From: Cochliopodium minus
Lineage: Eukaryota; Discosea; Himatismenida; Cochliopodiidae
Direction of reading: 5' to 3'
NCBI GenBank assembly: GCA_024220525.1
Contig: JAMYWO010000150.1
Span: 90,530 to 103,588 of the forward strand
Length of the DNA: 13,059 nt
Made by a program: the position numbers and the translations under genes. Positions 7,644 through 13,059 of this stretch are shown one piece after another (within the stretch, counting starts at the first letter, position 1; every line of letters starts with the position of its first letter). The notes under the pieces were generated by a model, which worked only from the letters and a program-made list of their open reading frames with translations, made no database searches and had not been told where the DNA came from.

Positions 7644-9736
7644 ATGGAAGATGATGATAATACTCCCAAAGATACAGACAAAACAGAATTTTATAAATAT
7701 CTCCTGGGAATCCCCATCATCATCCTCATCATATTCAATGCGATAGGACAAAGCGAATATCTCCAGATCGTCTCCAAAAATATCTCTTTCAACAGTAATT
7801 TCTTTCTGTGTTGGTTCACCCAGGCATGGCTGATCATCTCTTTTCCTCTCGGCATCTTCTTCGATATCATCCGCTTCTTTATTCAATCTTTAATGTATAA
7901 AGAGAAGAAATTCAGCATCAGTTTGTATATAACCCATATCAAAGGAAGGATCTATCAAAATCCCAATTTTACATGGTAAAAATCTCTTTATATTTTAAAA
8001 CTTGTTAAAACCAAGATCATTTTAATCCATTTGGGTTTAAATATGTTCCTAATATAAAACGATTATATCAAAATTTGGATATTAATTTCCATTCCTTACC
8101 TATTATTCTCAATCATAATGGATGAATAAAACATGTTTAAATAATCTTATTACTGTATATTTCCATACCTCACAAATTCTTTAAATCCTTTTATTGGAAT
8201 AGAATGATGTGGATAGGTTCATAGAATATAGAGAAATCTTAAAATTATATTCATTGAAATATGAGGAAAATTGGAATTTTTGACGAGATGGATGAATTCC
8301 ATCTCAATAGAGAAGTTAAAATAAGCTTTTATTCCAATAAATTTCTTTTAAAAAAATATAAATTAAATAATAAAATTAATATTGAAATTTGAATGCAAGA
8401 ATTAAGTTTTAAATTAATTGAAAACTAATTCAGGAAAAGATACATTCTATCGGCGATCCCTTTAACGCTTTTGAATTTCATAAGCAGTTGGATGTGGTAC
8501 ATCTCATTAGATCTCATACCAGTATCCATAAACATAGCATTATACAGGAGTAGCGTAATATGGTAAAAATAAAAAAAAAATTTTTTAATTAATTAGACAT
8601 GTCCAAATATTACAACTTTGTTAGCGGATATAAAATTTTTACTAACAAAATTTAAACTGTTGTAATATTTTTGGACATCCCTATTAATTAATTAATTATT
8701 ATTATTTTTTTTTTTTTATTTTTTTTTTATTTTCGAATAGGTTGTTTATTCTCTCTGTCATTTTTCTTAAGGAGCAAGTCAAATTGTACAAAATTATATC
8801 TGTTTTGGTCTGCGTAGCGGGAATAGTTCTCGTGGCAATCGGAAATATCAAATCTTCCCCCATTGTAGGACAAAAGAACGAAATATTTGGTATTTATTAT
8901 TTTTTTATTCACATTTTTAACATAATTTTTTATTTATTTTTATTTATTTTTATTTATTATTATTTTTGTTTATTTTTTTTTAAAAGGATACATTTTGGTT
9001 CTTGTATCCGCTTTTCTTTTTGCAGTTTATGAGGCACTCTACAGAAAAATAATTGGGAGAGGGAACAGTTGGGGGGTTCTTCTCAACCAATCTTTGTTAG
9101 GTAAAAAATAAAATAAAAAAATAAAAATAAAAAAATAAAAAATTAACTTTCAAATGTAGGTGTTTTTGTGATTTTGTTGGTTTCTCCTTTCATTCCTTTG
9201 AATTTTTATGTTTACCATTTGGAACCTGTTGTCATCTTTAACTCAAAAACGGTTTCTTTTTTGGCGGTCAACACTGTATTTGCTGTTTCTTATTATCTTC
9301 TGTATGCATTTGGTAAAATAAAAAAATTTTATTTTTTTTTTTAATTTAATTTTAATTTAATTTTTCTTAAACAAAAACATTTCAATTTATTTTTAAATTT
9401 TTTTTTATTTTTTTTTATTTTTTATCCTAGGAATGGCTTTTACAACACCTTTATTTATTGCGATAGGAGGTCTTTTGAAAATTCCCGCTGGTGGAATTAC
9501 TGATTATATTCTTCATCACCTCCACTACAACTATTTGACAATCCTTGGTTTTGTAATTACATTCATAGGTGAATTATTTTTCATTCATTTTATATTTTTA
9601 TTTTTATTTTTATTTTTTATTTTTTTTTATAGGTGTCATGATAATGAACACTTACACTTTCAGTTCTATTTTTAAGAAATTAAAAATTGATACCGAAAGT
9701 GAAGACACAAAATCTCTTGTAATTAACACTGAATAA
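7644..9736 (+). CDS. SLC35F3/F4-like transporter (drug/metabolite superfamily), seven exons
   Basis: Exons 7644-7975, 8434-8562, 8741-8889, 8987-9100, 9160-9312, 9431-9568 and 9633-9736 join in frame to 372 residues, a normal length for the family. About ten hydrophobic helices are visible, for example GIPIIILIIFNAIG, KIISVLVCVAGIVLVAIG, YILVLVSAFLFAVYEALY and YLTILGFVITFIGVMIM. The mid-protein block ALYRSSVIWLFILSVIFLKE followed by a Val/Ile-rich helix, then SAFLFAVYEALYRKIIG and LLGVFVILLVSPFIPL, follows the EamA-type internal repeat of SLC35F members, nearest to F3/F4 by eye. Human SLC35F3 has been linked to thiamine transport; the substrate here is unknown. The N-terminus is acidic (MEDDDNTPKDTDK) and both ends are probably cytosolic. 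Introns 1 and 2 carry foldback sequences. The gene ends 91 bp from the end of the convergent DHHC gene. Confidence 0.85.
8190..8341. repeat. Foldback segment in the long first intron of the transporter gene
   Basis: Intron 1 (7976-8433, 458 nt) is much longer than its neighbours. It contains a perfect 12-bp inverted repeat (8190-8201 tttattggaata and 8330-8341) enclosing about 128 nt. Inside lies a shorter hairpin with arms gagatgga (8285-8292) and tccatctc (8298-8305). The segment is less AT-extreme than other introns. It may be a decayed small mobile element or a structured intronic RNA. No coding exon is evident in the intron. Confidence 0.4.
8586..8697. mobile_element. MITE-like palindromic element in intron 2 of the transporter gene
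   Basis: The two halves of this roughly 110-bp segment are near inverted repeats. The left arm (8596-8624, gacatgtccaaatattacaa, ending in tttgttag) pairs with the reverse complement of the right arm (8642-8682, gggatgtccaaaaatattac on the minus strand), with a small insertion in one arm. Both ends lie in taattaa-type DNA, consistent with insertion at TA. Terminal inverted repeats, a non-coding centre and TA-rich flanks fit a Tc1/mariner-type MITE. The superfamily is an inference, since no transposase is present and the exact target duplication is obscured by the repeated flanks. Confidence 0.65.
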
Positions 9737-9827
9737 AAAAAGGAAAGAAAAAAAAAAAGTTTTATTTAAATTATTTAATAAATTATTTCTGTTCAAAAAA
9801 AAAAAATTTATTTTTTTCATTTCTTTT

Positions 9828-11702
9828 TTAATTTTTTTTGATTTTGTGGGAATTCTTGTTGAGCAAAACCTCCATAAGATTTCTAAAAGCCCCAATATCA
9901 TACATGTTATAAATTCCATCTTTAAAAGCCTCTGTTCAAAAATTAAATGGAAAAAATGTTTAATTAAATAAAGAAAAATGTTTAATTAATTTTTATATTT
10001 TTTTCAATGTTACCATCTTTTTTGTCTCCTTTTAACCACTCTTGATATGTTGATTTTATTTTTTTCCATTTGCTTGCTTCGTTGGTGGTCATGTTTTTCT
10101 TCAAGATGGAGATGTGGTAATACAAAAAAACGAAGAGAGACAAAGCAATCACAAATGTGATCATTCCAATGAAAAACAACATTTTAAACTAAATAAGAAT
10201 ATAAAAAAAATTAAAAATAAAAATAATAAAAATAAAAATAAAATACTTTTGAAAATAATATTGCAATTATTTGTAATGTTGATAAATATCCAATACTCCC
10301 GTCAGACATTTTAATTTTGGTTCCAATTAAACCTAATTTTAAAAAATTATTTTTTATTTTTATTTTTATTTTTTATTTATTATTTTATTTTTTATTATTT
10401 TATTTTAATTTATTTTTTTATTTATTTTTTAATATTTTTTTTTTTTATTTAAACCTTCTTTAACACCAATTTGGTAAAGAATGTGAGAACAAAGATAAGT
10501 TCCCAACGCACAAAGAAGGATGGTGCAAACCAAAAACAACAAAAAAAGCCTCAAATTATTTTCCCCAATACAATTATTGACCTTTTCAGAAATAAATAAA
10601 AATCAAAAATCAAAAAAATAAATAAAAAAATAACCCATGGACAATGATGATCAAATCTGATTAAATTTTGATTTATAGGAATTTTTTTTCATTGATTTAA
10701 ACTTATTTTGTTTTTACCTTGAAACACAACGATTACAAATTGAACAATGTTTTGATCTTGCAGGTCTTAGTTTTAAAAATTGTTAAAAAAAAATGAAAAT
10801 AAAAAAAATGAAAAAATGTAATTAAAGTTTTATTAAAAAAAATAAAACAATAATTTGTAATTAGAAATTTAATTTTAAAAAATATGTTGAAATTTTTAAT
10901 TTTTTTTTTTACTTTAAAAAATTGCATGTCGAACACTCGAGAGCTTCGGGGTAGAGGAAAGTGTCTCTTTCGTATTTATTGATGTGTAAATGGTGATTCT
11001 CCTTTGTGATTACTCCCGGATTGGAAAAAGAGCACCAAACAAAACTCAATAGAGTTATAGTAATGGCGACCCAAGTAATAACTCTTATTTTAAATAAATT
11101 TATAAAAAATAATTTATATTATTTAAACGTTGGTTTTTTTAATTAAATTTTAAAGATTATAATATAAAAAAAAAATTAATTTAAAAAAATTATGAAACAC
11201 TATTTAAAAGAAAGTTTGTATCTTGTAAAAAATTATTGAATTTAAATTCTAATCCAAAAGATAAAATTTTTTATTTTTTTTTATATTTTTTTTTTTATTT
11301 TTTTTTATTTTACTTATAATGAAACTCCAAGATGTGCCATGTATGTTTTATGAACAGATTAAATAATCCCATAACCAATGTAAGATATAATAGCTGCAGG
11401 ATGGGATTGGGAGAAGAGAACACGAAGGAAAAGAAATTGGATGATATCTCCTTCATCTTGTTAGGGATAAGGATATCTAGGATGATTCTTTAGATGGGTA
11501 TTAATATTTGCTTTAATGCTACAGTATATCATAATGTATCTTACTTTCCATATCTCTCATATCTATCAAAGATATTCAGCGATATATTTTGGAACGAGCC
11601 TCCTTGCATGAATTTGGGTATCCCGTTCAAAAGGATATAGGTTGCAATAATTGCAAAGATGGCATAAGATCCAACCAATATATAAAGAAAATTCAAACCC
11701 AT
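9828..11702 (-). CDS. DHHC palmitoyltransferase, ZDHHC4-like, nine exons
   Basis: Exons 11702-11545, 11487-11314, 11083-10913, 10765-10718, 10656-10635, 10581-10455, 10332-10247, 10188-10014 and 9931-9828 join in frame to 354 residues. It is a protein S-acyltransferase that loads palmitate on cysteine 189 and passes it to target proteins. The zinc-binding cysteine-rich domain is complete: C161-x2-C164, KPARSKHC (168-175), C178, C181, D186-H187-H188-C189 and C195 in VNNCIG. The TTxE motif is TTNE (296-299), followed by MYDIGAFRNLMEVL. Hydrophobic helices lie near 3-26, 80-100, 113-126, 202-222 and 264-290. SNPGVITKENHHLHINKYE before the domain and ECSTCNFLKPARSKHC point to the ZDHHC4 branch. 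The C-terminus KIKKN fits a KxKxx ER-retrieval signal; human ZDHHC4 is also ER-resident. The DHHC tetrad is on a 22-nt microexon. Confidence 0.93.
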
Positions 11703-12109
11703 TTTTTTTATTTCACTATGATTAAATAAAATTCAAACCATATGATCATTCAAATAGAGAAGAATATGAATCCTTTTGATTCGAATCATTAGAAAAGTTT
11801 AATTCAATTTATATATAAAAACCAAATATAATCTTAATTCATTGAATATTGTATCTTGCATGATGAAATTCATCACTTCTTTTACTAATCCTCTTTCTTT
11901 ATATTCAAAGGAAATTAAAGAGAAAGCAAAAAATAAAAAAAAAAATAGTTTCTTTTTGAATACCACAACAATCAAAGAAAATTTTAAAGCCAAATAAATT
12001 CAGTATATTCAAAAAATCCCTGTTCAATAATCTTATCATCTTCCAACGAGCAAATAAAACAAAGCATAAAAACAATAATTTCTTCTTTATCAAAAAATAT
12101 TATCACGAG
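11703..12109. other. Divergent promoter region between the DHHC and RpiA genes
   Basis: These 407 bases separate two head-to-head genes. They contain a perfect 12-bp palindrome TGATTCGAATCA (11777-11788), a TATATAAAA string (11812-11820) and a short plus-strand frame (11860-11997, 45 codons, starting MMKFITSFTNPLSLYSKEIK). That frame is unsupported by any motif and may be chance or an upstream reading frame in the RpiA leader. No RNA gene was recognised. Confidence 0.5.
11777..11788. promoter_or_regulatory. 12-bp perfect palindrome in the divergent promoter
   Basis: TGATTCGAATCA is its own reverse complement and lies 75 bases upstream of the DHHC start codon. It could bind a dimeric regulator shared by the two divergent genes; this rests on symmetry and position alone. 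Confidence 0.3.
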
Positions 12110-12878
12110 ATGGATACAAAGAAAGAATTAATTGAAAAATCAAAGAAAATGGCAGCTATAAAAGTTGTGGATGAAAATGTTAAAGATGGGATGATATTAG
12201 GTAGACAATAAAAAAAAAACTTCCTCTTTGAATAAAAAAATATAAAAATTTATTCAACTGAAATTTCATTTTAAATTTTAAAAATTAATCTTTAATAATA
12301 TCTCTTTGCTTATCTTTTTACCCATTTTGATTAGGTATTGGAAGTGGAAGTACAATTGTATATGTAGTTGAAAGATTAAAGGAAAGAGTCCAAAAAGAAA
12401 AATTAAACATTATATGTAAAAAAAATAAAATTTTTAAATTATTTTTAAATTAATTTATATTTTTATTAATTTATTTTTTAATTTTTATTAATTTTTTTTA
12501 AAGGCCTTTCTACTTCTTACCAATCAAAAATGTTGATTTTCGATTCAAAGCTCCAATACGCTGACTTGGACCAATACCCCGAAATAGATCTAACCATAGA
12601 CGGTGCGGATGAATTTGACAAAGAATTTAATTTGATAAAAGGTGGTGGTGGCTGTCATTTGCAAGAAAAATTGGTAAAATATTTCAACTTTAATTTTTTT
12701 AATATTAAAACTTTTTATTTTATTTTAATATATTTTAATTTATTTTTTTGATTTTTTTACAAATTTTTTTTATTTAATTTTTGATTTAATTTTTTAGTTG
12801 GCTGTTAATTCTAAAAAACTCATCATTGTTGCAGATTACACAAAGCAAAGTGTTCACTTAGGAGAAAAATGGAAACAG
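12110..12878 (+). CDS. rpiA: Ribose-5-phosphate isomerase A, N-terminal part (continues past the window)
   Basis: Exons 12110-12200, 12335-12415, 12504-12673 and 12798-12878 give the first 141 residues; eukaryotic and bacterial RpiA are usually about 220-260 residues, so the C-terminal part lies beyond the right edge. The enzyme interconverts ribose-5-phosphate and ribulose-5-phosphate in the non-oxidative pentose phosphate pathway and is expected in the cytosol. The phosphate-binding loop is GIGSGST (31-37). DGADE (90-94) and KGGGG (103-107) are followed by E112. D90, D93, K103 and E112 correspond in spacing to D81, D84, K94 and E103 of the E. coli enzyme. The next residue of the glycine loop is C108, where Ala is common, and QEK replaces the usual REK. 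A donor (GTTTAT) follows exon 4 at 12879, and the rest of the window is intron. Confidence 0.94.
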
Positions 12879-12988
12879 GTTTATAAAATTAAATTAAAAA
12901 AAAATCAAAAGAATAAAAAATAAAAATAAAAAATAGAAATAAAAAATAAATAAAAAATGAAAAAGAATGAATAAAAATGTAAAAAAAT

Positions 12989-13012
<24 letters not shown>

Positions 13013-13023
<11 letters not shown>

Positions 13024-13059
13024 AAATAAAAAATAAAAAATAAAAAATAAAAAATAAAA
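13013..13059. repeat. TAAAAAA tandem repeat at the window edge
   Basis: A 7-bp unit is repeated about six and a half times without error and runs to the end of the window, preceded by more degenerate A-rich repeats from about 12900. It lies in an RpiA intron and may continue beyond the edge. Confidence 0.85.

Noticed and set aside
11799-12093. Minus-strand frames of 64 and 62 codons upstream of RpiA
   Set aside because: They are Phe/Leu-rich readings of A-rich leader DNA with no motif or splice support.
1-13059. tRNA, rRNA, CRISPR or bacterial operon features
   Set aside because: I saw no cloverleaf-like sequence, rRNA motif, spaced repeat array or ribosome-binding sites; the spliced genes show this is eukaryotic nuclear DNA.

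Overview
The window comes from a compact, very AT-rich nuclear genome of a single-celled eukaryote. About 33 spliceosomal introns of roughly 50-460 nt can be placed, each keeping the reading frame. Stops are TAA or TGA and the standard code fits. Intergenic and intronic DNA is mostly A/T homopolymer-like, and exons stand out by higher GC. I cannot name the lineage: an amoebozoan, or another AT-rich protist, would fit. Many of the longer open frames are only parts of spliced genes, so I rebuilt the genes by joining exons in frame with recognisable protein motifs.

Layout. On the minus strand, from the left edge to 5086: the 5' end of a glycosyltransferase-like gene running off the edge (1-187); a full five-exon paralogue of it (482-2501); a seven-exon M23/LytM-type peptidase-fold gene (2683-3715); and an intronless gene for a probable nuclear regulator (3827-5086). 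A 230-bp head-to-head intergenic region follows. On the plus strand: a membrane-anchored HIT/HINT3-like protein (5317-5961), a short RCC1-repeat protein (6084 to about 6910), an 84-residue unknown (7091-7345) and a seven-exon SLC35F3/F4-like transporter (7644-9736). Tail-to-tail with the transporter on the minus strand is a nine-exon ZDHHC4-like S-acyltransferase (9828-11702). Head-to-head with that gene is the first part of ribose-5-phosphate isomerase A (12110 onward), which leaves the window in an intron.

How they work together. I see no operon and no shared pathway. This is a mixed housekeeping neighbourhood: pentose phosphate metabolism, protein S-acylation, a drug/metabolite-superfamily transporter, nucleotide hydrolysis and secretory-pathway glycosylation. 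The more unusual points are the bacterial-looking M23 protein with two altered active-site positions, the DHHC tetrad on a 22-nt microexon, a probable GC-AG intron, very frequent AAG 3' splice sites, a palindromic MITE-like element in a transporter intron, and exact inverted or direct repeats next to several start codons. I did not find a clearly new multi-gene system.
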